NCBI RefSeq assembly: GCF_035514885.1
Contig: NZ_DATJCH010000022.1
Span: 77,272 to 141,271 of the forward strand
Reading direction: 5' to 3'
DNA from: Albibacterium sp035514885
Lineage (GTDB): Bacteria > Bacteroidota > Bacteroidia > Sphingobacteriales > Sphingobacteriaceae
DNA: 64,000 nucleotides
Positions 24,097-34,002 of the stretch are shown in pieces; within the stretch, counting starts at the first letter, position 1, and each line of letters starts with the position of its first letter. A model generated the notes under the pieces. It worked only from the letters and a program-made list of their open reading frames with translations, searched no databases and was not told the origin of the DNA. The position numbers and the translations under genes were made by a program.

Positions 24097-26220
24097 TCAT
24101 CTTACACTAAATTTATAGATAGAGCTTGTTTGGTAGGTATCGCCTGGTTTTAATTGTGTTGAGGGGAATTGGAGTTGATTCGGAGAGTCTGGGAAATGTT
24201 GTGTTTCTAAACAAAATGCCGTTCTAAAATCATCTTTAGAACCACCTTTAAGAATATTTTTACTTTGCATAAAATTACCACTATAAAACTGCAAACCCGG
24301 CTCTTGTGTATAAACATCCATAACAATTCCGGATTTATCGCCACTAACGCTTGCTGCATGCAGCATTCCCATACCTTTCGTTCCGTTTAAAATGAAATTA
24401 TGATCATAACCGTTCGAATTCTTAAGCTGTTGATTTTGTTGATTTATTCTTTCACCAATTTTGGTTGGTTTTAAGAAATCCAATGGAGTTCCGCCTACAT
24501 TCTCAATTCCTGTCGGAATTAAGTCAAAGTTTACAGGTGTATATTCATCTGCAAAAATCTGCAGCGTATGGTTTAAAATTGTCCCAGCACCTTCACCGTT
24601 AAGATTAAAGAAAGCATGATTGGTTAAATTCACAACCGTTTTTTTATCAGTTGTGGCTTCATAATCCATCTTAAGCTCATTTTCATCTGTTAAAGAATAT
24701 GTAACTTTAACATTCAAATTGCCAGGGAAACCTTCTTCACCATCTTTAGAAAGGTACTTTAAAACAAGCGTATGATCATTTGGTTGTACAGCATCCCAAA
24801 CCTTAGATTGGAAACCATCTTTACCACCATGCAAAGTATTTGCACCATTGTTTAAAGAAGACTGATACACTTTACCGTCTATGGTAAATTTACCTTTTGC
24901 GATACGGTTACCATATCGACCAATGGTTGCACCAAAATAAGGCTCTGTTGAATTTTGGTAAGCCTCTGCACTCGGCAAACCAATTACAACATCTGTTAAT
25001 TTACCTTTATTATCAGGCACCATTAAGCTAACAATTCGGCCACCTAAATTAGTAAAAACCGCTTTCATATTATTCTTATTAGTTAAAGTATAAACCTTAA
25101 CCTGCTTACCGTTAATGGCCGTATCAAACTTTGCATTATCAACCATACCGCCATTTCCTGAATGTTCAATACCGTTTAACTCTTTTATAAGCTCAACCTC
25201 TTCTTTACGATATGGTGTACCATCCTGATGAAAAATATCGTGAAACCATTCTTTCGGCTGTGAACCATCTGGAAGAGGTGTATCCCATTGGTAAATTGTA
25301 TTAGATTTACCGGCAACAAAACCCCAGTTAATGGCTCCTATATTTTCCTTTTTAAGCATCGGCATAATATTAGAAAATCGACTATTTCTAGTACGTGCCA
25401 TATACTCGGTGCAAATCATCGGGCGACCGTGAGATTTTAGCATTTCAATTACCCTTAGATGCCATTCAGGGGCTTCGTAATCATGATAAGTGATTACGTC
25501 AGAGTTTAAAGCCTGAAAAGCATTCAGCTCATGTAGACCCCAAGACCAAAGACCTACACTTATTGGTTGTGAAGGGTTAATGTCTCGTGCCCAAGAAAAA
25601 ACACTTTTCAACAAAGGCAATGAACTATTACCTTTTCCTGAATTACCCGGCTCATTATATAAATCCCAAAGTAAAACACGATCGTCATTTTTAAATCTGG
25701 TTAAAATATCTTTAACGTATCGCTCTAACTCCGGGAAGTTTTTTTCTTCTTTTGAATTCGGGTCTCCCGGATCTTGCAACCAACCTGAATTATGAATTCC
25801 TGGTTTTGGTTCTGGCTGCTTACCAATTTTACCTTGTTTATTCCAACAATCATCAAAAAACACAAGGATGGTTTTAATACCGTGATTATTGGCAATTGTT
25901 AAGTATCTATCTACCCTGCCTTTAAATCCTTCAGGGTCTTGTTTCCAAGCTAAGCTGTGTAAGTAAACCCGCATGGTATTAAAACCAATATCTTCAGCCC
26001 AGCCTAATTCTTTATCAATTAAATCGGGGCTGAAGGTATCTTCTTGCCACATTTCTAGCTGATTGATAGCATTGCTAGGTATAAAATCGGCTCCGTTTAT
26101 CCATGTATGTTTTGCATACCAATCGTTGGCTTTTTCAACTGACCAACGTTCACCCGTTTGAGCTTTTAATGAAGAAATGGCAAAAATCAGGAGTGTGAAT
26201 AGTAAAATTATCTTTTTCAT
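24097..26220 (-). CDS. Secreted fusion of GH5-like glycosidase and aldose 1-epimerase
   Basis: A 707-residue secreted protein (ATG at 26220; signal peptide ending LKAQ). Residues about 25-345 form a clan-A (alpha/beta)8 glycoside hydrolase like the cellulase/mannanase GH5 group: acid/base Glu190 in DLYNEPGN, nucleophile Glu272 in CTEYMAR, and W299 in INWG. Residues about 370-707 are a GalM-type mutarotase with LGGRIVSL, GRYGNRIAKG, NGANTLHGG, TNHAFFNL (catalytic His) and LETQHFPDSPN (catalytic Glu). The pairing suggests release of a sugar in one anomeric form followed by its conversion for uptake. Both domains keep their key residues. Substrate unknown. It stands alone with about 100 bp to the next gene upstream. 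Confidence 0.85.
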   Translation of the reverse strand: MKKIILLFTLLIFAISSLKAQTGERWSVEKANDWYAKHTWINGADFIPSNAINQLEMWQEDTFSPDLIDKELGWAEDIGFNTMRVYLHSLAWKQDPEGFKGRVDRYLTIANNHGIKTILVFFDDCWNKQGKIGKQPEPKPGIHNSGWLQDPGDPNSKEEKNFPELERYVKDILTRFKNDDRVLLWDLYNEPGNSGKGNSSLPLLKSVFSWARDINPSQPISVGLWSWGLHELNAFQALNSDVITYHDYEAPEWHLRVIEMLKSHGRPMICTEYMARTRNSRFSNIMPMLKKENIGAINWGFVAGKSNTIYQWDTPLPDGSQPKEWFHDIFHQDGTPYRKEEVELIKELNGIEHSGNGGMVDNAKFDTAINGKQVKVYTLTNKNNMKAVFTNLGGRIVSLMVPDNKGKLTDVVIGLPSAEAYQNSTEPYFGATIGRYGNRIAKGKFTIDGKVYQSSLNNGANTLHGGKDGFQSKVWDAVQPNDHTLVLKYLSKDGEEGFPGNLNVKVTYSLTDENELKMDYEATTDKKTVVNLTNHAFFNLNGEGAGTILNHTLQIFADEYTPVNFDLIPTGIENVGGTPLDFLKPTKIGERINQQNQQLKNSNGYDHNFILNGTKGMGMLHAASVSGDKSGIVMDVYTQEPGLQFYSGNFMQSKNILKGGSKDDFRTAFCLETQHFPDSPNQLQFPSTQLKPGDTYQTSSIYKFSVR

Positions 26221-26318
26221 TATTATTTTGGTTAATGAGCAGCATTTGCCTAACAATAAAGATAATCAACTCTAAATCAAATACAAGTATACTATTATAA
26301 AGAAATAGAACTAGCTGT

Positions 26319-27173
26319 TTAAAGGTTAGCTACCTTAACATTACTGATTCCAATTTTGGCCCCATTATTTAACTCGGTTCCCGTACTAATATAAAAGTAT
26401 TTTTTCTCTTGATCACGACTAAACATTTCAGTGTCTAAAACCTTTACTTTATCCAGATAAACAACCATGTGTTTGTCTTTAACCTCAATGGCAACATGCA
26501 TTTTACCGATTGCATATTCTGCCAATGGGAAATCGGTCGTATTGTGTATTTTAGTATCACTGCTGGAATTAATAATTTCCTTGTTCCAATAATGCACTGT
26601 AGTAGAAGTTATGGCATTATTATTATATGCATCACCGATATAATCATTAATAGCATTATCATGAGCAAAACCGAAGCTTATTGAATTTAAATCCTTAGCA
26701 TCATTATTACTTTGAGTAGCAATATCAAACTCCAGAGTAAAATTTTCAGGGAGGGCAGTATTACTTTTAAATTTATAGGTGGTAAACTCCTTTAACAACA
26801 ACCAATTTCCACTGTGGTCAGGCAAGTTGGCGACAGATCCACTTCCACTAGTTTTCCAGAACTGAGCCATTCTACCAATAGAGTCTTTCGAAAAATCATC
26901 CGAAAAAACCACTATAGATCCGGGTTTAAAATTAAAATCTTTGGCTGAAGCGGCAAATATGTCTGATGAAGACTCTTTTTTATCAGTTGAAGAAGCTATG
27001 GCATCTTCAGAGTTACCTTTTCCATCCAATGCTTTATCTACAGCATTGTTTAGGGTATTTTCAACTTTAGAAGAAACCTTGTCCTTTAGTTTCTTGAAAA
27101 CTTGAGCGTTTGCAGATTGGATATACAATAAAAGGAATGAGGAAATGGTAATAGAAAGTAAGACTTTTTTCAT
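26319..27173 (-). CDS. Secreted LamG/concanavalin-like domain protein
   Basis: A 284-residue protein with a signal peptide (to NANAQ). A basic, lysine-rich helical segment (VFKKLKDKVSSKVENTLNNA) and a Ser/Asp-rich linker are followed from about residue 90 by VFSDDFSKDSIGRMAQFW, a start known from jellyroll-like lectin domains in Bacteroidota OmpA-type proteins. Strands such as FTLEFDIATQ and MHVAIEVKDKHMVVYLDKVKVL support a LamG-like sandwich. No peptidoglycan-binding OmpA tail follows. Probably a periplasmic or surface glycan-binding protein; exact role unknown. Confidence 0.65.
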   Translation of the reverse strand: MKKVLLSITISSFLLLYIQSANAQVFKKLKDKVSSKVENTLNNAVDKALDGKGNSEDAIASSTDKKESSSDIFAASAKDFNFKPGSIVVFSDDFSKDSIGRMAQFWKTSGSGSVANLPDHSGNWLLLKEFTTYKFKSNTALPENFTLEFDIATQSNNDAKDLNSISFGFAHDNAINDYIGDAYNNNAITSTTVHYWNKEIINSSSDTKIHNTTDFPLAEYAIGKMHVAIEVKDKHMVVYLDKVKVLDTEMFSRDQEKKYFYISTGTELNNGAKIGISNVKVANL

Positions 27174-27300
27174 AAATAATTATCTGTAAGAGCATTTAAT
27201 AACATAGGATCTTTTGTGAATATTACAATGAATAAACGCAAAAATTATTCCAAAAGTATTGTCACCAAACGAACTTACAGATAGATTTACTATTTCATTA

Positions 27301-27705
27301 TCAGAATTTATATCCCACACCGAAACCAACATTCCACTTACCATCATTACTTGCCGTTTTGCTATTATAAAAAAGAGGCACCTGAATAGCTAAATGTTTA
27401 TAAGCCGCTGTTAAACCAAAACCCAATGAAGGCATAACTAACGCATTTTTGGTTCCACTTGCAGATTTATCTTCTTTAAACTTCAAACTTGGCAATAAAC
27501 CTACAAATACAACCAATGGCTTATTGGTAAACTTGATGGCCGGTCCAACAAAGTTTACATAACCACCATTGTCGGCGTAACCCGCTACTACAATTCCTTC
27601 TACTAAAGTAGCTTTCGTTTCGCTCGTTTGTGCTTTCAACAACATAGTTGGCATACAAAATAGAATACACACAAAAATCGCAGTTATTAATTTATTTGCT
27701 TTCAT
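27301..27705 (-). CDS. Small secreted or outer-membrane protein, copy B
   Basis: A 134-residue paralogue of the protein at 18842-19246, with the same signal peptide cleavage (LKAQTSETKATLVEGI), the same length and a matching C-terminus (VGFGVGYKF). It is monocistronic here and has no nitrite genes beside it. The beta-rich pattern and terminal phenylalanine fit the outer membrane. Function unknown. Confidence 0.7.
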   Translation of the reverse strand: MKANKLITAIFVCILFCMPTMLLKAQTSETKATLVEGIVVAGYADNGGYVNFVGPAIKFTNKPLVVFVGLLPSLKFKEDKSASGTKNALVMPSLGFGLTAAYKHLAIQVPLFYNSKTASNDGKWNVGFGVGYKF

Positions 27706-27874
27706 AGGATTAAGATTTAAGGGTGAAAGATTTTTTTCTTTTGTTTTAATTATACTATAAAGATAAAAACCTAGTCATCCGCGAAATCTCTATCTTAGCA
27801 TATATAAACCTGATAAATATCACAATCCTACATTGGAAAGGACTTGTATTACATTAAAGCAAAATTAGAGAACG

Positions 27875-27931
27875 ATACATGCGGTATATCTACGCTTTTA
27901 GCTTGAAAAAGCGTAGATATACCGCATGTAT
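27875..27931. repeat. Perfect 25-bp inverted repeat with 7-base loop
   Basis: Left arm 27875-27899 begins ATACATGCGGTATATC; the right arm 27907-27931 is its exact reverse complement; loop AGCTTGA. It lies between the copy B gene and the end of the GAF gene. No T-run follows on either strand, so it is not a simple terminator. It may be an RNA-processing hairpin at the end of the long polyphosphate operon or a copy of a dispersed palindromic element. Confidence 0.9.
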
Positions 27932-27998
27932 AATCAATTAATTAAACTAGGAAGTATTACAAGAGTTGGATCAGGCCTAGTGAGGTTCAGAAAAGGTA

Positions 27999-30335
27999 TT
28001 AGGTTTGATTATAGTTTACACCCACTCGCAAACCTTTTAGCCCCCGTACATCATTCAATTCTTCGAGTTCCAGCTCTTCTAAATCGTCAAGCAGAACTCC
28101 TTTCTTTTGAAGGAACAGAATATAACTTTTGTATTCCTCAATATCCTTTGAATTCATATATACGAGTGCTATTTTCCCCGGTTGGGTCAAGCGTTCTATT
28201 GTATCTTTTATGGTAATCTTATCAATTCTTTTCTTAATAATTTCATAGCGAATATTGTATGTCCCTTCTACATCAAATCTTCTTTCATCGGTTCTAAAAC
28301 TGATATCAATAGAATTTACGTTCACAAAAATCAATTGGGTAGTTTCCAACTTGATTTTCATTTGAGGTGCTAGATTAACGGTTATGCCTGCCATAGCAGC
28401 CATAGAAGTTAACTGCCATAAACGAATATTTTTGAGGTAGAGATGATTAAATGGTTTCTCAGGAGCTATCGATTGACCGATATAAATATCATATTCTACC
28501 CCATCAGTCCTGAATTTCTCAAAATAACAAGGATATGAGTTTTGAATCTCTACATTAAACAGCTCTAAATAACCATTTATAGCTGTATTTACCAATTGGA
28601 TTGAATTTTCTAAATTCCTTCTATGCTCATAAGCAAGACCCGTTTCAGGATCAATAACTTTCTCATACTTTCTGATTATCTCAGTAGCCCTAACATCCGT
28701 TTCTTTAAAATGAAGAAGATAATCAGCTACCTCCCGGTCAAGAAAATCGATAACACGCATTTGAAAACTATCCATCAGCTCAACCTTCAATTGTTCAAGG
28801 AAAGTATTGCAGGTAAATATCATCTCTTCTAAGAGGCCTATGCCTAGCAATGCATTCAATTGATGAAGAGTCTTTTTTAATTCTTGCAGCTGAATCTCTA
28901 TATCAGTACTAAAGGCTTTATTTCTTTCAATTGTGGAGTTCTTAATATCCACTGCTCCATACAAAGGGAAAACATTCTCGAACATTATATTTCCAACGGT
29001 GGGTAAAGGTCGACCATCTTGTATATTTTGCAGATATTCCCAAGCCTTTTCATTGAATTTCCATTGCACTGCAGATTGCAAAGAAGTAAATTTCTCTTTG
29101 ATTACTTCATCTATACTCAATTGAAACTTAACAGACGCATTTCCTAATATTTGAGCCAACAAAGGGCTTACCTCTTCTAATTTAACTAATACATTCTCAT
29201 TTAAACTATTCTCTTTTTTAGTATAAATCTCAAAAACCCCTACTAGTTTAGCATGATGTAGTATGGGAATTAATGCATATGAGGCAATATTTAATACTTT
29301 TAACTCATCCTCAATTGGTTTCAAATCCTGGCTATTGGAAAGCACTCCTGCATTGACTAAAATTCTTGATCGAGTCGCCAGCAACCTCTTGATCAAGCCC
29401 TCAAGTTCTTCCTCTTTTACCTTGTGCATCTTAATCAACTCCAATATGGGACTTTTATGATCTGTTTTTGAAGAATTAAGCACAAGCTTTCCATTCAATT
29501 TCAAAAATGGAAGAAGTTCAAACTCAATATCTTTATCACCCACCATCGTTTTTAAAGAATCGAGAATCCGGTCGTCATAAAAATCCAGTTGAGTTCCCAT
29601 AATCATATCCTTGATATTCTCTAGGACATGAGAAACAGTGATATCCTTAATTGTAACTATTGAAAATCCTTCAAAACTAAAGTTAGCTAAGGGTAAGGTG
29701 GATTGAAGACTTTCCCAGTTTACTTTATTAGCAATTTGGCTAATTTGGCTTAAATCTAAGTCAGGGAGCTCCCCCTGTACATGAACATCGACGAAACGGT
29801 CGTCAGTTGTAATTTGATAATACTTCGATAATCCGGTTTTTGGATCCGTAAATGATCGTATATACTTTTCTTTTCGCAGTGAACGAAAACCATAAAGATT
29901 TTTAAAGATAACCGAATAAGGCACCCTTAACATGTCGTAGTCCATTATCTGTGGTTGAGCCACCAAATCGAATGTACATAAGCCGCCTTCTAATAGTTTA
30001 TAAAAGCTATTGGTTCCGTAAAAAAAGTTGTGTTCAACTGGAAAACCCAATCCCCATAATGTTTGTTCTTCAGTGGAAATTGGCGGGACTAAAAAATTAT
30101 AAATTAAGGCTAACTCGCATTCAAATTGCAAAAAATTATCTGTAGACAAAGGTCCATTCAGTTCAATTGCTTTTTCAATTCTATTAACTATATCCCTTAG
30201 ATAATCTGCCTTTAACACAGCTTCTTTCTCTATTCTTCTCTTTAAGTAATTTAGAAAAGGATGAAAAGAAAGCTGAACTTTTAGGTTCAGTGGATTAGCA
30301 CAATGTTCTTCAATAGTTAGAACCCTTGTTTGCAT
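27999..30335 (-). CDS. GAF-domain protein, last gene of the ppk1 operon
   Basis: A 778-residue soluble protein starting at the ATG at 30335 (MQTRVLTIEEHC). The first 320 residues are a helix/sheet domain I do not recognise. Around 330-435 there is a GAF-like domain (ASYALIPILHHAKLVGVFEIYTKK). The C-terminal half is rich in long helices and ends in an acidic LDDLEELELEELNDV stretch. There is no kinase, cyclase or output domain. GAF domains bind small ligands such as nucleotides, so it could be a sensor for the pathway. It begins 50 bp after the stop of the metallophosphoesterase gene. Confidence 0.65.
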   Translation of the reverse strand: MQTRVLTIEEHCANPLNLKVQLSFHPFLNYLKRRIEKEAVLKADYLRDIVNRIEKAIELNGPLSTDNFLQFECELALIYNFLVPPISTEEQTLWGLGFPVEHNFFYGTNSFYKLLEGGLCTFDLVAQPQIMDYDMLRVPYSVIFKNLYGFRSLRKEKYIRSFTDPKTGLSKYYQITTDDRFVDVHVQGELPDLDLSQISQIANKVNWESLQSTLPLANFSFEGFSIVTIKDITVSHVLENIKDMIMGTQLDFYDDRILDSLKTMVGDKDIEFELLPFLKLNGKLVLNSSKTDHKSPILELIKMHKVKEEELEGLIKRLLATRSRILVNAGVLSNSQDLKPIEDELKVLNIASYALIPILHHAKLVGVFEIYTKKENSLNENVLVKLEEVSPLLAQILGNASVKFQLSIDEVIKEKFTSLQSAVQWKFNEKAWEYLQNIQDGRPLPTVGNIMFENVFPLYGAVDIKNSTIERNKAFSTDIEIQLQELKKTLHQLNALLGIGLLEEMIFTCNTFLEQLKVELMDSFQMRVIDFLDREVADYLLHFKETDVRATEIIRKYEKVIDPETGLAYEHRRNLENSIQLVNTAINGYLELFNVEIQNSYPCYFEKFRTDGVEYDIYIGQSIAPEKPFNHLYLKNIRLWQLTSMAAMAGITVNLAPQMKIKLETTQLIFVNVNSIDISFRTDERRFDVEGTYNIRYEIIKKRIDKITIKDTIERLTQPGKIALVYMNSKDIEEYKSYILFLQKKGVLLDDLEELELEELNDVRGLKGLRVGVNYNQT

Positions 30336-30385
30336 ATTGTTAATTAAATTCTTCCTTTCAAATTTGAAAGGACATTTCAAGTCTT

Positions 30386-33300
30386 TTAAAACCTGAAACC
30401 CAATGAAAAATAGGGTAGCCAGCCTTCTTTTGAATGGCCTGCGACTACCTGAAATACCAACATCTGAGCGGGTGAAAAATAAGCACCACCACCAACTCCC
30501 TGATGAATCGTGCTACTATTATAACCTTTGGCCCATACTTTTCCAACATCATAGAAACCAATTAACCCCAATTGACCCGGTATGATATAGCTCCCTATTT
30601 CAGCTAATTTAATACGAGCTTCAAAATTATTATATAAAAGATGCTCACCGGCAAATCGGTAATTTCTAAACCCCTTTAAATTACCTTGACCTCCCAAATA
30701 CAAAGCTTGATAAAATGTCGTTTTTCCGATCGTAGCACCTGCTCCAGTACGGTTGGCTAATATGAGTCTATTATTTGCATAACTCTTATAAAAGGCAAAT
30801 TCCGCAGTTAACTGCGCAAATGATTTTGAATATTCGTTCAGTCCCTTATATGCTTGGAGATCTAAGTTGAAATAACCTCCTCCCGTTGGTAATATTACAT
30901 TATTTCTGTTATCTCGCTTATAACCTACAGTCAAGCCAACAAACACCTTATCCTTGTCAACAGTTACACTATCATAAGAATTGATTAAAGCGCTGTTATT
31001 AATAAACCGGCCAGTGTTATCGGCTGGGTTAAAGCTATAATACTGAAATTTAGTCCCTATACTTATCGATGATTCTTTTTTAATCCAACCTAAAGCGGGA
31101 GAAATTCCATACAGGTTAAAACGTGCCCGATAATAACTGGCATCATGATTCTCTTTATCAAAAACAGAACTATTTCCTAAACCAAAGTAATTCTGAGTAT
31201 TGTTCGGAACATAGGCACTTGCATCAATCATAAAGTCTGCCTTTCCAAAAGCCTCTCTCCATCTTCCTTTATAATCAAATTTAAAGGATCCGGTAGAAAG
31301 TGATGCAGAAGCTAACAGCTGTTGTGTATGCGTAAATGGGGTCTTTCTAAAGCCTCGCTGATGTGTGTACTTAAATCCTCCACCTAACATGATACCATCA
31401 TCTGCATTATAGCCGGCAGTTATCAATGGCATGGTAACATTATATAGATTCACAGGAACAAAAGCGGTATGGCTACTATCGGTTGAAATGTATTTTTGAA
31501 ACTTATCTACTTGTCCGGAAAAAGTTGAATGGGTTCCATAGTCATACAGCTTAATTTTTTTATCTGCATTCTCAATCACATAATCTTTATGACCACTACC
31601 ACCGATAATTCTTATCTTCATGGATGTCTGTTTGGAATTAACCACGACTGAATCTTCTCCATTGGCTAAATAAATGCGGATCTCTTTCGTAAATTCAGGA
31701 GTATAAACCTTATCCATCAACACCTTCTTTACCTCCCCTTCCTTATTTATCTTATTGACGATTACCCGCAATCCATTATTGGCATCTTCAATCTTTACCA
31801 GTTCATTTTTATTGCTTAACCTAATATCTACAATTGAATTAATGAAGCGATAATATTCTTCCATATTTTCGGGAATAGCATCCCTTCTTTGCTTCAAGTC
31901 TGAAAGCAATTCATTGTGTCTGATTTCATAAGAGGCCTGCGGTAATCTTCTCACACTCTCTTCCAAAACACTGTCTGTAACCCGGTTTGCAAATTCCCGA
32001 CTAAGACTCATCCATTCATCGTAATTGAACTGCATTTTTGGATGTGAATTTAAAAAGCTTGATTTAAACAGTTCGTAATTAACTTTTCTAATTTCTGGAG
32101 AAAAGCCTTGGTTTGTAGGCATTACCCAAGAAAGAGCTGTTAACCTGGGAAATATACCATCCATCAAACGAATCACCTGATCCCGGTCTCGAGGGACTAC
32201 CCGATAGTCTTTATCCTTGCCCTCTAATTCATCAAACCAGCGGAACTGATCCTCGTGCCGATCCCAATCTCCAATTAGCAAATCCAGCATTCGGGCTCTT
32301 AGAAAGGTTTTTCCACCAAAAGTGTCATCATTATCATTATACACCTTTTCCAGCATTTTAATGGTATTATCAGAATCTCCCAAAGGCTCTCGCTCTTCTA
32401 GTAGAACCAACTTATTGGCAAATGCTAAATTATGAACGCCTAATGCCTTATCAGGTGCAACGATACCGATCACAGGATTTGTGGCAGGTACGCCTGCTGC
32501 ATTCGCAATTGGAGGAACCATTAAGGCTGAAAATGGATGTTGAGCACTTACCGCATCATCCAAGAAATCTTCTGCAAACGTGTCGTGCAAAGCCGCAGGA
32601 AGCAAGGCTTCCGAATTTTTATTGACACTCCTAAGAACCCATTGCTTTCCAGTCTTATCTTCCATTCGCAGAGAAGTAGTCTGCATTCCGCCTCCACGCT
32701 TTAAAGGAGTTAATCCCCCTTCAATTTCAGAAATCCGAATTACTGGCACTTTCGTTTCTGCAGCCCATTCCTTTCTGTAATTCTCCCCAAAAAGCTTCCG
32801 GTGAAAATTACTTACCTGATCAAATTCTGCATTCGGTCGAATAATCATACTATCTACGTCTAATCCTTCTTCAATCAAATCAGCCTGAATAAATTCTTCC
32901 TTTTTATAGGGAATAGTATAGCTAAAGGCCTCTTCTATACCGTTATTTTCATACTCATAAAAAGTAACCTTACTGCTTCGATCATCCATCATATCAAAGG
33001 TAACAAAGCCTTGCATTTTGCTGGTAAACAAAGCCTTACTATCATTTTTTACATAAGAACTTTTTGATCCCGCCCCACTAACTATTTGATAATTTAACTT
33101 ATCATCATCCTTTATAAACTGTAAGCCGTGCTCATGACCAGCCGCATAGATGACATTTGGAAAACCATCAAAAACATCCGTCACTTCCTTTATCAATCTT
33201 TTATATTCCGGATGGGGCATGTCTTCCGGATTTAAAAACACGGTGGTTCTTAACAATGGATAGAGAGAGCCCAACCCTGGAAGAGGAATGTATAGATTCT

Positions 33301-34000
33301 TATCTAGAACCGTCAATGGGAACAGGTGATCTTTCAGTGAATAATGTCCGCCGTGAACACCATAAGAAATAAAAGGATGATGAGAGGCTAAAAGAATAGT
33401 TTTATCTCTATTCTTATATAACAATTCTTCCATTCTATCAAGTACTTCCGTCTCGGTTGTACAATCACAATCGGCATTAAGGTTCTCTTTTTCATAAGGG
33501 AAGAGCCACCATTCACTGTCATAAGCAATCACAACCAACTGGTCAGAAATTGTAATTTCAATAGGATCTGGACAGCCATTTGCAGGAATCATTTTCAACA
33601 AGGAATCTTGCTGGCTAGCTAAAAAATTGCTTTGAGCGACGATTTTTTCCAGCCCTAATTCACCCATCCTATCCCAGTCGTGATTGCCCGGAATAAAATA
33701 AACAGGTGCTCCATTGGCACGCATAGGCGCATATTGAGAACGTAAGATTTCTTTACTTTCTTCCTCTTCTTCGCTTCCTGGTAAGCCCAAACCTCTGGGA
33801 TATATATTATCACCCAAATAAAAAACCGTGGTCTTATCCTTAATAATCAAGTCTGCTGCTCGAGGAATAATAGTCTCCTGTTTAAAGTTAAGTTCACCCG
33901 CATCTCCAATGAGGATCACACGATTTTCAATTTTATTCTGTGCGAAGATTATATGGCCTCCAACAAAAAAGAATATTAAAAAAAGTAGTAGTTTTCTCAT
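30386..34000 (-). CDS. Metallophosphoesterase / kinase-like / outer-membrane barrel protein
   Basis: A 1204-residue envelope protein with signal peptide (1-20). Residues 25-350 are a calcineurin-like phosphoesterase: GDAGE 32-36, GDN 63-65, GNHDW 105-109, HH 207-208, GHEHG 288-292, all metal ligands present. Residues about 400-720 resemble atypical kinases of the HipA/CotH/FAM20 kind: KQWVLRSVNK (452-461), RARMLDLLIGDWDRHEDQ (568-585) with a catalytic-type D..H..Q, and PRDRDQ (603-608). From about 840 to the end is a BamA/surface-antigen barrel with GGQGNLKGFR and a terminal F. The first two domains would therefore sit in the periplasm or on the cell surface. The gene starts two bases after the SdiA-like gene stops. 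The kinase reading is inference. Confidence 0.8.
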   Translation of the reverse strand: MRKLLLFLIFFFVGGHIIFAQNKIENRVILIGDAGELNFKQETIIPRAADLIIKDKTTVFYLGDNIYPRGLGLPGSEEEEESKEILRSQYAPMRANGAPVYFIPGNHDWDRMGELGLEKIVAQSNFLASQQDSLLKMIPANGCPDPIEITISDQLVVIAYDSEWWLFPYEKENLNADCDCTTETEVLDRMEELLYKNRDKTILLASHHPFISYGVHGGHYSLKDHLFPLTVLDKNLYIPLPGLGSLYPLLRTTVFLNPEDMPHPEYKRLIKEVTDVFDGFPNVIYAAGHEHGLQFIKDDDKLNYQIVSGAGSKSSYVKNDSKALFTSKMQGFVTFDMMDDRSSKVTFYEYENNGIEEAFSYTIPYKKEEFIQADLIEEGLDVDSMIIRPNAEFDQVSNFHRKLFGENYRKEWAAETKVPVIRISEIEGGLTPLKRGGGMQTTSLRMEDKTGKQWVLRSVNKNSEALLPAALHDTFAEDFLDDAVSAQHPFSALMVPPIANAAGVPATNPVIGIVAPDKALGVHNLAFANKLVLLEEREPLGDSDNTIKMLEKVYNDNDDTFGGKTFLRARMLDLLIGDWDRHEDQFRWFDELEGKDKDYRVVPRDRDQVIRLMDGIFPRLTALSWVMPTNQGFSPEIRKVNYELFKSSFLNSHPKMQFNYDEWMSLSREFANRVTDSVLEESVRRLPQASYEIRHNELLSDLKQRRDAIPENMEEYYRFINSIVDIRLSNKNELVKIEDANNGLRVIVNKINKEGEVKKVLMDKVYTPEFTKEIRIYLANGEDSVVVNSKQTSMKIRIIGGSGHKDYVIENADKKIKLYDYGTHSTFSGQVDKFQKYISTDSSHTAFVPVNLYNVTMPLITAGYNADDGIMLGGGFKYTHQRGFRKTPFTHTQQLLASASLSTGSFKFDYKGRWREAFGKADFMIDASAYVPNNTQNYFGLGNSSVFDKENHDASYYRARFNLYGISPALGWIKKESSISIGTKFQYYSFNPADNTGRFINNSALINSYDSVTVDKDKVFVGLTVGYKRDNRNNVILPTGGGYFNLDLQAYKGLNEYSKSFAQLTAEFAFYKSYANNRLILANRTGAGATIGKTTFYQALYLGGQGNLKGFRNYRFAGEHLLYNNFEARIKLAEIGSYIIPGQLGLIGFYDVGKVWAKGYNSSTIHQGVGGGAYFSPAQMLVFQVVAGHSKEGWLPYFSLGFRF

Positions 34001-34002
34001 TT

